Positions 31,221 to 41,669 are shown, counted from the stretch's first letter. The stretch: DNA of 64,000 nucleotides from Marsupella aquatica (GCA_973895155.1 OZ316892.1:16306001-16370000); one strand, 5' to 3'. Numbers and translations are program-made. Notes: generated by a model not told the origin, from the letters alone.

Positions 31221-33040
31221 ACTGTCTTGTATTCACAACAAAGAGTACACTTGGCAAATGCACCATCTTTATGAAAACTAAAGTTTGCAAATGAGTTGCT
31301 CCAGATCTTGTAGAGAGTATTCTCTATGACAGGAGGAAGCCCTTCTTCCTTCATCTTTGTTCTCACATCTTCCAGAATCTCTAGCTTCTTGTAACACGCC
31401 GGAAGACGGTACTCAGTAGAGTCTGTCCCATGTGCCCCTCCATAAGGCATATGAGGCATGGGCTCTGCATTTCGAGTCAAAAAATCCTCCAACAGAGCTC
31501 GTGCATGCAAGGTATTTGCCCTTGTTTTCATCAAGCCCGTATTGCCATGGAACCCAATTTTGCAACCCTCCACATATCTCCTTTTGTAATCATAATATTT
31601 GGTGTGGCTAAAACCGTGGATAATTGCAAATGCATGTCTGCATACGACCATACCCTTAAGAACATGGTGTCCCTTATCACGAACATCATCCTCTCTATAG
31701 TGAAAGAGGTTGAAAATGTGTGACGTTTTTGACTCGCTTGACATCCCATGAAATTCCATCCTAATATCTTCGATGTTTTCCCTTGGCATAATGAGACAAC
31801 ATTTTTGCTTGCAACAATTTTCTCTTTTCACGTCATCAATTGACGCCTCTGTTGTTTTTGAAATTGCCTTGGTTTCCAACAACCTCCTCTTCTTTTCATT
31901 AGGATCTACTTGATTCCTCTTGTTGAAATTGTACGGCCTTGAACACAGTACTCCTCTATCACTTACATCCGCATTGAGTTCATCCCTATCCATTGAGTCC
32001 ATCCTCTCAGAACCTTCCACCAAAATGTCTGACAAAAATTTTCCATTTGCAACTAGTTTTGTTGAATCAATCCGCCATCGAATCAAACTCACTACTCCCT
32101 TGTGGATGTTGGGAAAGTATTGTGCTGCCACGACATCTTTCACAGCAATCCCAACATGGTCATCACCAAGAATTTCATCATCAACTGCTGCTGTCACTTG
32201 AGGGACAGTGATCGTTCCAGTGGCAACCATTTTGGTTCGATCCAAACCAGTGTAGAGTTCAACCAACTCTGACATCCAGTTTGCCCGATGAAAATAGTCA
32301 CACCTAGTGTCCGTGGTGTTCGCCAAACAAGACTGTGAAACAAAATTTGCCTTGTCCTTCTGCTTCTTAGAGGAAGATTTGTTGCTCCCATCAATATCAA
32401 CATTCCATACTTTATTGTGGACGTCAACCACATCCCATAGAACCCAGGAGCCCTTTGCCTCTTCAATTGTTGTAGCTCCACCATGTGCGTAAGGTAAAGT
32501 CTTACTACCATGGATCACATCTGTGACTTTTACACTAACCCGAGACTCACCGAGTAATATGTTATGACATCTCTCCATTGGATCGATCTTGAAAACAACT
32601 CCAAAGGCCACACAATGGCCAGAGATAAACATTTCAACCTCATCGCCTGGCCTTAGGGTGGTCGAAGCATCCTCCTCTACATTTGCAAAATTATGGATGT
32701 TGTTATCTTTTTGAGTCGAACAACTACCAATACTGATGCGTTTTTGAGTAATCTTATCCGCAGATCGATATGCACATGACATATCCCAAATGACACATGA
32801 GTCAATGGCATCATGAAGATTTTCTGCCCTAGGCATTGGAAAAGGGAGCTTCCTAGTCTCACCAAAGGCCTTCTCAATGAGAACCCCAATTCGATTCTCT
32901 CCCAGCACAATATTTTGAACACTCTCTCGCGGATCTGTCTTTTGAACTGTCCCATTTCCAACGTCGTAACCATCGATTGTCAAGGTAACATCATCGCCCC
33001 TAGAAAACCTTTGAGACATCCTTTTCCTATTTTCCTGCAC
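31217..33040 (-). CDS. Transposase N-terminal part with two DUF8039-like repeats
   Basis: The likely start is ATG 33019, or the coding part begins at an acceptor (TTTTTTTCAG|TGTGCAG) near 33048. Two similar modules follow: GDDVTLTIDGYDVGNGTV...NIVLGENRIGVLI...SCVIWDM and GDEVEMFISGHCVAFGVV...NILLGESRVSVKV...GSWVLWDV. Both fit the DUF8039 pattern, and a weaker third may follow. Then come a Cys pair region (CCKQKCC), VVCRHAFAIIHGFSHTKYYDYKR, and a zinc-like FAKCTLCCEY end that precedes the DDE domain in the family. The frame stops at 31217-31219 and the protein continues one base out of frame, so this copy is probably non-functional. Confidence 0.7.
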   Translation of the reverse strand: MQENRKRMSQRFSRGDDVTLTIDGYDVGNGTVQKTDPRESVQNIVLGENRIGVLIEKAFGETRKLPFPMPRAENLHDAIDSCVIWDMSCAYRSADKITQKRISIGSCSTQKDNNIHNFANVEEDASTTLRPGDEVEMFISGHCVAFGVVFKIDPMERCHNILLGESRVSVKVTDVIHGSKTLPYAHGGATTIEEAKGSWVLWDVVDVHNKVWNVDIDGSNKSSSKKQKDKANFVSQSCLANTTDTRCDYFHRANWMSELVELYTGLDRTKMVATGTITVPQVTAAVDDEILGDDHVGIAVKDVVAAQYFPNIHKGVVSLIRWRIDSTKLVANGKFLSDILVEGSERMDSMDRDELNADVSDRGVLCSRPYNFNKRNQVDPNEKKRRLLETKAISKTTEASIDDVKRENCCKQKCCLIMPRENIEDIRMEFHGMSSESKTSHIFNLFHYREDDVRDKGHHVLKGMVVCRHAFAIIHGFSHTKYYDYKRRYVEGCKIGFHGNTGLMKTRANTLHARALLEDFLTRNAEPMPHMPYGGAHGTDSTEYRLPACYKKLEILEDVRTKMKEEGLPPVIENTLYKIWSNSFANFSFHKDGAFAKCTLCCEYKTV

Positions 33041-33081
33041 ACTGAAAAAAATGGATTAAAACCAACCTCATGCAAATTTTG

Positions 33082-33915
33082 ATTCAGACTACTATCCTCC
33101 AATTTCGGATTTGGACTAGGACCATCCGAGTTCGGATTTGCACCGGGACCATCCAAGTCTAGATTAGGACTGCAATCCTCCGAGTCTAGATTTGGACTAC
33201 GATCCTCCGATTCTGGATTTGGCCTGGGACCATCCGAGTCTGGATTTGGACCGGGACCATCCAAGTCTAGATTTGGACTGCAATCCTCCGAGTCTGGATT
33301 TGGACTACAATCCTCCGATTCTGGATTTGGATTGGGACCATCTGAGTCCGGATTTGGACCGGGACCATCCAAGTCCGGATTTGGACTGCAATCCTTTGAG
33401 TCTGGATTTGGACTACAATCCTCCGATTCTGGATTTGGACTGGGACCATCCCAGTCCAAGGTTGGACTAGGACCATCCCAATCCAAACTAGGACTTGGAC
33501 CATCCCAATCCAAACTAGGACTTGGACCATCCCAATCCAAACTAGGACTCGGACCATCCCAATCTAAACTAGGACTTGGACCATCCCAATCCAAACTTGG
33601 ACTCGGACCATCCCAATCCAAACTAGGACTTAGACCATCCAAGTCCAAACTAGGACTCGGACCATCCCAATCCAAACTTGGACTCGGACCATCCTAATCC
33701 AAACTTGGACTCGGACCATCCAAGTTCAAACTTGGACTCGGATGATCCCAATCCAAAGTTGGACTCGGACCATCCCAATCCAAACTAGGACTTGGACCAT
33801 CCAAGTTCAAACTTGGACTCGTATGATCCCAATCCAAAGTTGGACTCAGATGATCCCAAATGAATGCAAACTTGGACTAGGACCATCAGAATCCAAACTT
33901 GGACTAGGACCATCC
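33082..33915. repeat. 27-bp minisatellite of 25-nt quasi-palindromes, upstream of transposase
   Basis: About 30 diverged units, most 27 bp long, run through the spacer. A typical unit is a 25-nt quasi-palindrome with arms TTGGACTCGGA and TCCCAATCCAA around CCA, plus a 2-nt spacer. Because 27 is a multiple of three, one minus-strand frame reads as a 9-residue repeat (DWDGPSPSL), but the array more likely lies in a 5' intron or leader. Confidence 0.85.
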
Positions 33916-34488
33916 TAGACCAACCCATGATGTAATGGGAGATAAACTTCAAACATCTTAAGCTAAGAAAAATCCAAATTTAGGAAGACCCCGTATTTTA
34001 CGGATCTCCCTAGATATGGTGTAGCCTAAAGTTTGCGTGGTCTTAAGGCAGACCCTAATGTCTACATACAGTTTCATGAAATAATGGAACCTTATATTTG
34101 AATGCATTAACCTTATACTCACCTTAGTATTAAGATCTGGTAGAAGATGAATATCACATCCAAGGGGTATACATTGTTGTTTGAATAATGGTAAAAACTT
34201 CCCAGAAGCTTGAAATACAAGCTATATGCCACTAAATCTTGGGAGTAAAAAACAAACTGAACCCTAAACCACACATGTCTGTAAAAGATAAACTGAGAGG
34301 ACTCCAAAAGTCAAGAAGCTGGCTAAGCTGACCCAATGAAGGTAAGTGGCTCAATACATAACACTTTAAGAGAAACTCCACTCCGGATTACATGGAGCTT
34401 AGATTTGGGAAACTAGAACAAGAATGAGCTCCGAAGTGGGCGTCTCCCAAATTATACCCTTTGCTCGAGTCGGCTCAACCGGAAATCG

Positions 34489-34558
34489 CGTGAAGATAAG
34501 GGTTGAGTACGCGTTCACCTTAGCTTGCGGACACACCTTATCTTCACGAGCCTATTTG
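34489..34558. repeat. 13-bp perfect inverted repeat in the divergent promoter region
   Basis: CGTGAAGATAAGG at 34489-34501 is exactly inverted at 34546-34558 (CCTTATCTTCACG) with a 44-bp loop. It lies between the divergent transposase and ParB-MTase-like genes and could be an operator-like protein site or a hairpin in a leader transcript. Confidence 0.6.
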
Positions 34559-34739
34559 CGCGGGGACTACCATGGAAGGCTGTTAGGTAGGTAGGACATC
34601 AAGGAAGGAGGCCGTATGCAAGGTGAGGGCAACGGGCCGTACGCCATAGCAGGCCGTATGCAGTAGAAGGAGGCAACCGGCCGTACACAGGCCGGGGTGA
34701 GGCAGTAGGGGGTAAAGGGACGGAGAGGTCCAGCCAGGA

Positions 34740-34915
34740 CCTCATTCTCATTCTCTCACTCCTCGCTCTCTCGCTCTCTCGCTCTCCTCTTGCTCTCCTC
34801 CTCACTCTCTTGCTCTCCTTGCTCTCCGCTCTCTCTCCGCTGTTCGTTCTCTCTCTGCCTCCCCGCCTCCGCCTGCCTCCGCCTTCCACCTTCCACCTCC
34901 ATTCTTTTTTATTGC
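34740..34915 (+). promoter_or_regulatory. CT-rich tract upstream of the ParB-MTase-like gene
   Basis: A long run of CTCTCGCTCTC-type sequence ends about 25 bp before the ATG at 34938. Pyrimidine-rich leaders of this kind are frequent in plant core promoters and 5' UTRs. No TATA box is evident near it. Confidence 0.35.
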
Positions 34916-34937
34916 CCTAGATCGGACGCCTGCTAAG

Positions 34938-37900
34938 ATGCCACGTGTCACGCTGCCACGTGTTAGAAAGATGGAAGCGAATCGCGTCCTTGTGATGTCC
35001 TACATGGAAGAAACGGAGGAGTTTGACCTCTCCTCTATGAGCGACAGTGTGGAACTTGCACTCGAAGACTCTAGACAATTTCAATCACGAATCCCTAGTA
35101 AGTATCTATCACCTATCCTCCCTAAGTCTTAGAGGACTGGGACCATCCGAGTCCAAACTTGGACTCAGACCATCCCAATCCAAACTTGGACTCGGATGAT
35201 CCCAATCCAAAGTTGGACTCGGACCATCCCAATCCAAACTTGGACTCGGATGATCCCAATCCAAAGTTGGACTCGGACCATCCCAATCCAAACTTGGACT
35301 CGGATGATCCTAATCCATCTGGGAGATTGAATCCCGATTGTAGGAGCAAGTCTAAAACCATCTCAAGTTGGACTAGGACCATCCTAATCCAACAAGAGTT
35401 ATTCGAATGTTTTAAAGGTTTCAAGTCTAACATGGATGACGTTTATGATGCAGGGAGTGATCTTGTTGTTTTCAAACCCGTGATTGCACCGACCCACTGC
35501 CTGGACGGATTCTTACTAGATGAGAGATCCCCACGCTTTCGATGGGGGCTTGAGTTCTCAAGAACCCCGCTTAATAATGAAGTGCCATCAACCACGATTG
35601 AACCTGTTTTGACCTTAAAGTGCAGAGAAAATGATAGCCTGACTTTTGTTTGCGGACCTGTGGTCTCTATTGGCATTGGAGGGAGAGGGATGAATACGGT
35701 CATTCTCGAGATGCATGATAAGTCCTATTGGGTTAAAGTTAACCTTCTGTCAAAGGCATACTCCTCTGAATTCAATGTCGAATGGCACGCAAGTGGGGAA
35801 TTGAGCATTTTGTCAATGGGATTTTTTCCAAAGACCTATGACACAAAGAAGTTGGTTGCCGGGGTAACTGGTATGCTTCCAGTCGACATTATGTATGGGT
35901 TTCAATATTTGAAACTCAACATGATGAAGCACCAAGGCAATTTTTCTTTTGCAACTACCTGGACGTTAAGCAATTTACTTGAGAAAGCTGGATTGTTATC
36001 GTTGGAGTCGGAGGAGCCTGGTGTTTTAATTGATAAGGATGTTGCATTTGCTCCCAAGTTTGATTTAGTCAAAGCAAAGCAATGGATAGAATCTTTGTCC
36101 AAGATGAGAAAGCTTCCAGCGGTGAATACAAACCCTGTGCCCGAGAAAGCGCCAGAGAAAGCTCCAGAACCTACAACAGAGACCGCGGGAACTACAGCAG
36201 CGACCTCTCAAAGAGCAGTGGGAAGACGAAAACAAAGCCAAAGGAAACCTCCGGTTGAGAAGAAACTTCCGGTTGAGAAGCCGAGTACGAGAAGCCGAGT
36301 TGACAAGCCAGTTGACAAGCCAGTTGACAAGCCGAGTACGAGAAGCCGAGTTGAGAAGCCAGTTGAGAAGAAACGTCCGGTTGAGAAGCCGAGTGCAAGT
36401 GAAAAGAGACCAAGACAGAAGAAGAAACAGAAAATTGATAGTGCCATCATGGATGACACTACAAAAAACCTGACAGTGCATTCACAAGATGTGGACGAGC
36501 AGTTGGACGCTCCTGAGGAGAAGAAGGTCTTAGAAGGTAATGAGGTATTGCAACAAATGGAGCAATATTATACGTTTGGGATCAATTCGATATTTTCTAT
36601 TCCTGTAGACAGTATTTTCCCTGCGTCGGCAAGACTCTGTTACAGAATGTTGAATGCAGAACATGTAAAGGAGGTGGCCAATTCCATGATAAGAAATCCG
36701 GGGCATGAACCACACATAGCAGACTTGATTCCTTACACTACAAAACATAGAAACCTAATGCAGTATGACAACACAGAATCAGATAGGAGGGACTTTGTAG
36801 CAGCCGTGAAAAAGGGCGAGGTTCAATTCCTTGCCATTAGCGGTCAACATTCGGCTAGAGCAGCCAGATGGATTCGAGAATGGGCAAACAAGGATGCCAA
36901 GCTGACAGCATTGGCGAAAAAGCTGGAATTTCAAAAGTCAAGAATATTATCTCATCGAACACCATCGTCAATATTAGTTGAGCATTCAATGCGATCTAAT
37001 GCGATCAATAGCACGATGGTGTTTCAGTCATGCTTCAAAGATACAGTCGTTCATGCTAGGCGACAATTTGTGGAATGTGGAAAACCTAGCCGGCCAAAAC
37101 ATGGGGACAACAAAACAAACGCTCAAGACAATCAAAAATTTCAGGTACGAAGTCTTACTGCTTGATGGGTACAATACCGTAGATTCATGCACATTCAGTA
37201 GAATATTTCCACTGATATCGCCTAGTTTTGTGTTGGACCGGGATGGTCCCAGTCCAAATGGATTCATGCACATTCAATAGAATCTTTGTCCATTGATATC
37301 GTCTAGTTTTGTGTTGGATTGGGATGGTCCCAGTCCAAATGGATTCATGCACATTCAGTAGAATATTTCCACTGATATCGCCTAGTTTTGCGTTGGACTG
37401 GGATGGTCCCAGTCCAAATGGATTCATACACATTCAATAGATTATTTTTCCACTGACACTGTCTAGTTTTGTTCTGGACTGGGATGGTCCCAGTCCAAAC
37501 TAAATCATGCACATTCAATAGAATATTTCCACTGATACTGTCTAGTTCTGTGTTGGACTGGGATGGTCTCAGTCTGCACCTGAGTGCTATCAAACAATTG
37601 AGTTATGGAGAACTAATAGACTTTCCTTTGCAATTGTAGGATTGGTTGGCTCTTGCAAGAATGACCATGGGAAGGAAAGATTGTCGAAATGTTTACTGGT
37701 TACTGTTTGCGGACGATGCTCTTTTTGAGTTATGGAGTTTGGTATGCCAGTTGTGGTTGGATGGGAAACTTCCCGATGGAGCTGGGGTAGAAGGAAATGA
37801 GAAGTCTGAAAAAGCAATTACTGTTGCCATGTTTCGTTGTTTTGATGGTGAGTTGATCTCACAACGAGACATCACAAGAATACTGACGCGGGTGAAGTCA

Positions 37901-40024
37901 GGAAAGGTATTGCTAAAGAAAGATGCCTCTAATAAATCAGACATGCCATCTATAGAGGAGTTGGCCAAAGATGTGAAGATCGTGCGGAAACTGAAGTCCC
38001 TTATTGAAGACTACTATTGCACCAAAGATGCGGTGAATTTCCTGGCAAATACTAATTGGGGGAAAGTAGTGGAGGTTCTTCCTACGCTAGCAATTGATTC
38101 AGAGTTCAGCAGGTGTCGAAGAGCCGTTGGCGAGGTCTATCTTGCCAACCTTTTAAAACCAAATCATACGTGGGAGAGCGCAATCTTGCCGACGGCATTG
38201 GCATTCCGCCTAGATGATATATACTGCCAGAAATTTGGCGGAGGATCACGTTCTCAGACCCTACCATGGGCTACATTTTTTAGCGACAATCTCATGAAGA
38301 CCATTGATCCAGAGTCATTGCAAGAAGCTCCTCCGACCTGCCCTCTTGCCATTGTTGATTTTAGCCGGCTTCCGCAAAAACAATGGACTGAAGCAGAGAT
38401 TCTTGTTCTCTTTGAATACATTGTGGAGCTTCCACAAAATCCCATGATTGTTGTGACGATAACAGTTCATCCTGGACAACTTGCATTGAATGTCCATGGT
38501 GCCCTTCGTAAACTGGGACAAGAGAAAGCTTTGACCATTCACATTGAGTATGGGAGTTATTCTCGAGATGATCAACCGCACCCTCATGACTCATGTTGGG
38601 GTGGGGGGATTGAAGAAGTTATCTTTGCGGGGATTTCTCGAGATGAAGACGTCAATTGGAATGAAGTTTTCAAGCCCAACTATCCAAAGCCAAAATTCTT
38701 GTATACTGCAAAGGATGTTGATTACGAAGTATGCAAGATCGACAAGGGAAAGGGGAAGGCTAAGGAATCAGATGAAGGGACACAAAACGACGACCTAAAA
38801 GTGGTTTTGGACCCGGAAGAGGCCGTCAAGATTATGAATATGGCCCCTCGATTTGAGACAGTTGGCAGTCGCGGAGGGTGGGTTAATCCTCATGCCAAAC
38901 CCACGCGGATGATCCGAAGGATTATTGAATCCTTGTCAGAACCGGGAGATTTGGTTCTAGATTTTTTCTCCGGTGGCCAAGTCATGAAGACATCATTTTT
39001 TTGCGATAGGGAATGCTTTGTTTATTGTGACTCTCACTCCGAGAGGCATTTTGTGGAAGCTTTTGCTTCCTACCTTTGCGAGAGAGTTCCCTCACTTAAA
39101 GCTCATTGTGAATCACTTGCTGAAAATTCTCGACAATGGGCTACCATTGTTGCGGCTGTAGCTGTCGCTGTTGAATCCGATGGTTCTGAGTCTGAAGATG
39201 TTGCTGACAAAGTGGCTGAAGGCGTAGAGGCATCAGAGGAGGCATATGTCATGAATTTGGATGACCGTGTTGGTCAAGGTGAGCCTTACGATGTAGATGA
39301 TGATATTGGACTTGCACCAAACCGTTCATCTGGTTTAGATGACATCCCTCCGGGGCCCAATGAAGTTCAAGTTGATGATAACTTGGACAAGGATGATCCC
39401 AATCCAACAACGCCGGGAGGACAGATGGAGCAACTGGAAGGAGCAAGGGTTCATACGTTTGATCATCTTTCTTCAACCAATCTGATCAATGAAGGCGCAA
39501 CGAGGCTCGGAGATTCAAATGAAGCTGAAACTAAAGAATTGACTCGGGGGGAGACCAAGGGGGAGACTGGCGGATTGCCTGACATTCCGATCAATCCAGG
39601 AGGAAATGCATCAACAGTTGCTGACAACCAGGCAGGTGCTTCAACTTGTCCTGACACACTCTTTTCAGCTTCTGATGACAAATTGGTGTTCGTTCGTTCA
39701 CACTCGGGGAGTCCTCTTGTCCTTCCGCTCTCAAAAAAGAAAGGAAATAGAGTTGGATCAACTGGATGGAGGTCATTGGAATGCGACGCACGATGTTACG
39801 TGTGGAAAAGTGGGCCAAATCGAGGCCAAGAAATATCATTGGATGCTGCTCATTCAATTCTCAATAAGGAGGAGTATAAGAGTGGAGAATTGGGGTTGAT
39901 AACTCCTATTTGGACTTCACCTTATTGGGTAGAACAAAGTACTTCAGATGTCAATTTTGAAATCCAACAGGAGCTTGGTGCTGACATGATTATTGATGAA
40001 TACGGATCTCTTATTTTGGAATGA
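34938..40024 (+). CDS. ParB-like / DNA-methyltransferase-like fusion protein, three exons, 1423 aa
   Basis: Exons 34938-35097, 35418-37144 and 37640-40024 join in frame through GT-AG introns (A|GTAAGT ... TTTAAAG|GT, phase 1; CAG|GTACG ... TTGTAG|GAT, phase 0). Residues about 55-310 form an unrecognised globular region. Residues 310-400 are Lys/Pro-rich repeats (EKPSTRSRVDKPVDK). A ParB/Srx-like N-terminal nuclease fold follows at about 449-545: PVDSIFP, LNAEHVKEVANSM, and the diagnostic ISGQHSARAARW with GQH at 529-531. From about 860 to 1105 it looks like a beta-class N4/N6 DNA methyltransferase: VDFSRLP at the D/N-PP-Y position (868), KPTRMIRRII (1049), then PGDLVLDFFSGGQ (motif I, D1070). 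The acceptor for activity is degenerate, so catalysis is doubtful. The tail is acidic. Phage and plasmid genes fuse ParB to MTase domains; the role here is inferred to be DNA binding in the transposon. Confidence 0.7.
35098..35417 (+). other. Intron 1 of the ParB-MTase-like gene, filled with palindromic repeats
   Basis: The intron begins GTAAGTAT and ends TTTTAAAG. Within it, about 35136-35320 is a run of 27-bp units of the same type as 33082-33915. A nearly perfect 25-nt palindrome follows at 35368-35392 (arms TTGGACTAGGA and TCCTAATCCAA). The splice choice is supported because it joins both coding frames exactly. Confidence 0.7.
37145..37639 (+). other. Intron 2 of the ParB-MTase-like gene, five 80-bp repeats each with a palindrome
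   Basis: The intron starts GTACGAAG and ends TTGCAATTGTAG. It consists largely of five tandem repeats of 79-81 bp. Each carries a 25-nt quasi-palindrome, starting at 37233, 37314, 37393, 37474 and 37553. The copy at 37393-37417 is perfect: arms TTGGACTGGGA and TCCCAGTCCAA around TGG. Splicing here restores one continuous reading frame. Confidence 0.8.
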
Positions 40025-40189
40025 AATTCAGCCTTTGACTTTGTATTTATTCATATCAATCTAAAATACTTCTCGGTCTCACAGAATGCGCTCAAGAATT
40101 AAAGTCTCCATATCCGTCTACACATTGTGAGGCTTCTAAAAATGGTATGTAGGTTAATTTTCTTTTTTGTCAGCCATTGTCTTGTATTT

Positions 40190-40214
40190 TTGGACTGAGA
40201 CAATCCTAATCCAA
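40190..40214 (+). repeat. 25-nt quasi-palindrome upstream of the HAD gene
   Basis: Arms TTGGACTGAGA and TCCTAATCCAA flank a 3-nt centre (CAA). It belongs to the same family as the copies in introns 1 and 2. Another copy lies in coding sequence at 39383-39407. Confidence 0.7.
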
Positions 40215-40241
40215 AGTTCACTTTTGGTCTTTTCTCTAAGA

Positions 40242-41300
40242 ATGGTGTTTGGTGCACTTGCAAAATCGAGACCTGGTCCCCTCAAGCGGAAGTTGCTGAT
40301 TTTGGACCTTAATAAAATACTTTGGGATTCTATTGAATTCCAAAGCAAGGGCACATCCAGGAATATTGTTACCTCAAGTGGAGTGCATTGGGATAGATCA
40401 AATGGAACTAGTCGCATGTATACAGAGAGGCCACGGCTCCATGAGTTTCTAAAGTTGGTTTTTGACCGGTTTGACGTTGCAATTTGGACATGTGCTGGGA
40501 TGCCGCGAACAGTGAAAATGTTGAACATGATGTTCACAATTGAGGAGCGGTTGAAACTGAAGTTTGTATTCACACAGGTGGAAGCCTTTGACACAGGCAT
40601 TCAAAGGTGTGACGTTACAAATGGAAAGGCAAATGTGCTATTGAAGGATTTTCGGGTGGTATGGAGTGCATTTGGAAATCTATATGATGAAACCAACACA
40701 CTCCTTGTGGATGACTCCCCCTTGAAGGCATTTGCCAACCCAGACATGACCGGACTATTTCCAGTGCCCTACACGCATGCCAATCGTGGAGACAATTTTC
40801 TTCTAACAATTCTTTGGCCATGTCTTGAGAAACTGTCACATGCAAGTGACATTCGTTGTTATCTTCTCCTAAACTCTCCAAAGTGGTCTCTATTGCACAT
40901 TAAGAGAGACAAGGCAAAAAATGAGATTACTTATGATCAACTTAGTAAGAGATGTGCAGCAAAAATTTGGAAGTCACAGTATAGGCATAGTGTGCTGGAC
41001 CTCAATAACAATGAGATTCCTTGGGCTGTGAAGCACCGTATATGTAGCTTACGTCCTGAGGTGGAACTTGACGATGCACTTGTCACCTCACTTGCTAGAT
41101 CATTTGTAGGACGGGAATATTCAGGTCTATATAGAGAAAATCCCAGACATTTTTTGCGGGAGATTATAGCAGTTAGGAACAACACCACCAAATTTCATCT
41201 CCCTGAAGATAAAGGGAGTTGCAACCGTGACATTAGGGTAGATAGTAAAGGAGACAAAGGCACGTGCTCAAATAAATATTGTAAGGAGCACTTTGTTTAG
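40242..41300 (+). CDS. FCP1/NIF-like HAD phosphatase, 352 aa
   Basis: The start is taken at ATG 40242, the first in frame. The reading frame is open somewhat further upstream, and CTAAG just before the ATG could also be a splice acceptor. The HAD signature begins RKLLILDLNKILWDS (D22), where the usual DxDxT has Asn instead of the second Asp, as in some plant NIF-like proteins (DLNG). Motif II is VAIWTCAGMPRTVKML, and the acidic motif III is TLLVDDSPLKAF near 157, followed by FPVPYTHANRGDNFLLTI. FCP1/SCP phosphatases act on RNA polymerase II C-terminal repeats; loss of the general acid Asp makes activity uncertain. It lies 217 bp downstream of the ParB-MTase-like gene on the same strand, with a 25-nt palindrome at 40190-40214 between them. 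A gene with this cargo inside a transposon is unusual. Confidence 0.72.
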   Translation: MVFGALAKSRPGPLKRKLLILDLNKILWDSIEFQSKGTSRNIVTSSGVHWDRSNGTSRMYTERPRLHEFLKLVFDRFDVAIWTCAGMPRTVKMLNMMFTIEERLKLKFVFTQVEAFDTGIQRCDVTNGKANVLLKDFRVVWSAFGNLYDETNTLLVDDSPLKAFANPDMTGLFPVPYTHANRGDNFLLTILWPCLEKLSHASDIRCYLLLNSPKWSLLHIKRDKAKNEITYDQLSKRCAAKIWKSQYRHSVLDLNNNEIPWAVKHRICSLRPEVELDDALVTSLARSFVGREYSGLYRENPRHFLREIIAVRNNTTKFHLPEDKGSCNRDIRVDSKGDKGTCSNKYCKEHFV

Positions 41301-41565
41301 AGATCTGACTCATGTTAAGCGCATTAGATAGTAAAAATGGGTGTCAGCCCTGGATATTCATTGTAAGTTTGGACACAATTGTATATAATTATTTTCACAC
41401 ATTATCAATCAATGGTCCTTGCCTGGGCTTCTTTGTGCGGAAATGTTTTTACAAGTATGATCTCTATCCCATGGTTCTTTGTGAACTAATAAATAATATA
41501 ATACTATTATAATTAATATAATATAATATAATATATTAATATAATACTAATAAGATTTGGCCTAT

Positions 41566-41650
41566 AAAGTGTACATTTAGGTATCAAAAAGTGTATATTT
41601 GGGCTTCGTAAAGTGTACATTTGGGGACATAAAAGTGTACATTTCAGGAC
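41566..41650 (+). repeat. Right subterminal repeat array (GTGTACATTTGG-type)
   Basis: Four copies of the unit (AAAGTGTACATTTAG, AAAGTGTATATTTGGG, AAAGTGTACATTTGGG, AAAGTGTACATTTCAG) precede the right TIR. They have the same orientation as the left array, so the arrays are direct, not inverted, relative to each other. An AT microsatellite (41497-41550) lies just inside. Confidence 0.8.
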
Positions 41651-41669
41651 TGATTTGTGAACAAAAGAA

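Noticed and set aside
32980-33675. 231-codon minus-strand frame of DGPSPSLDW-type repeats as a protein
   Set aside because: It is the translation of a 27-bp minisatellite whose length is a multiple of three. The same repeats lie in introns elsewhere in the element.
33082-33915. CRISPR-like array
   Set aside because: Regular palindromic units, but there are no unique spacers of constant length, no cas genes, and the context is eukaryotic.
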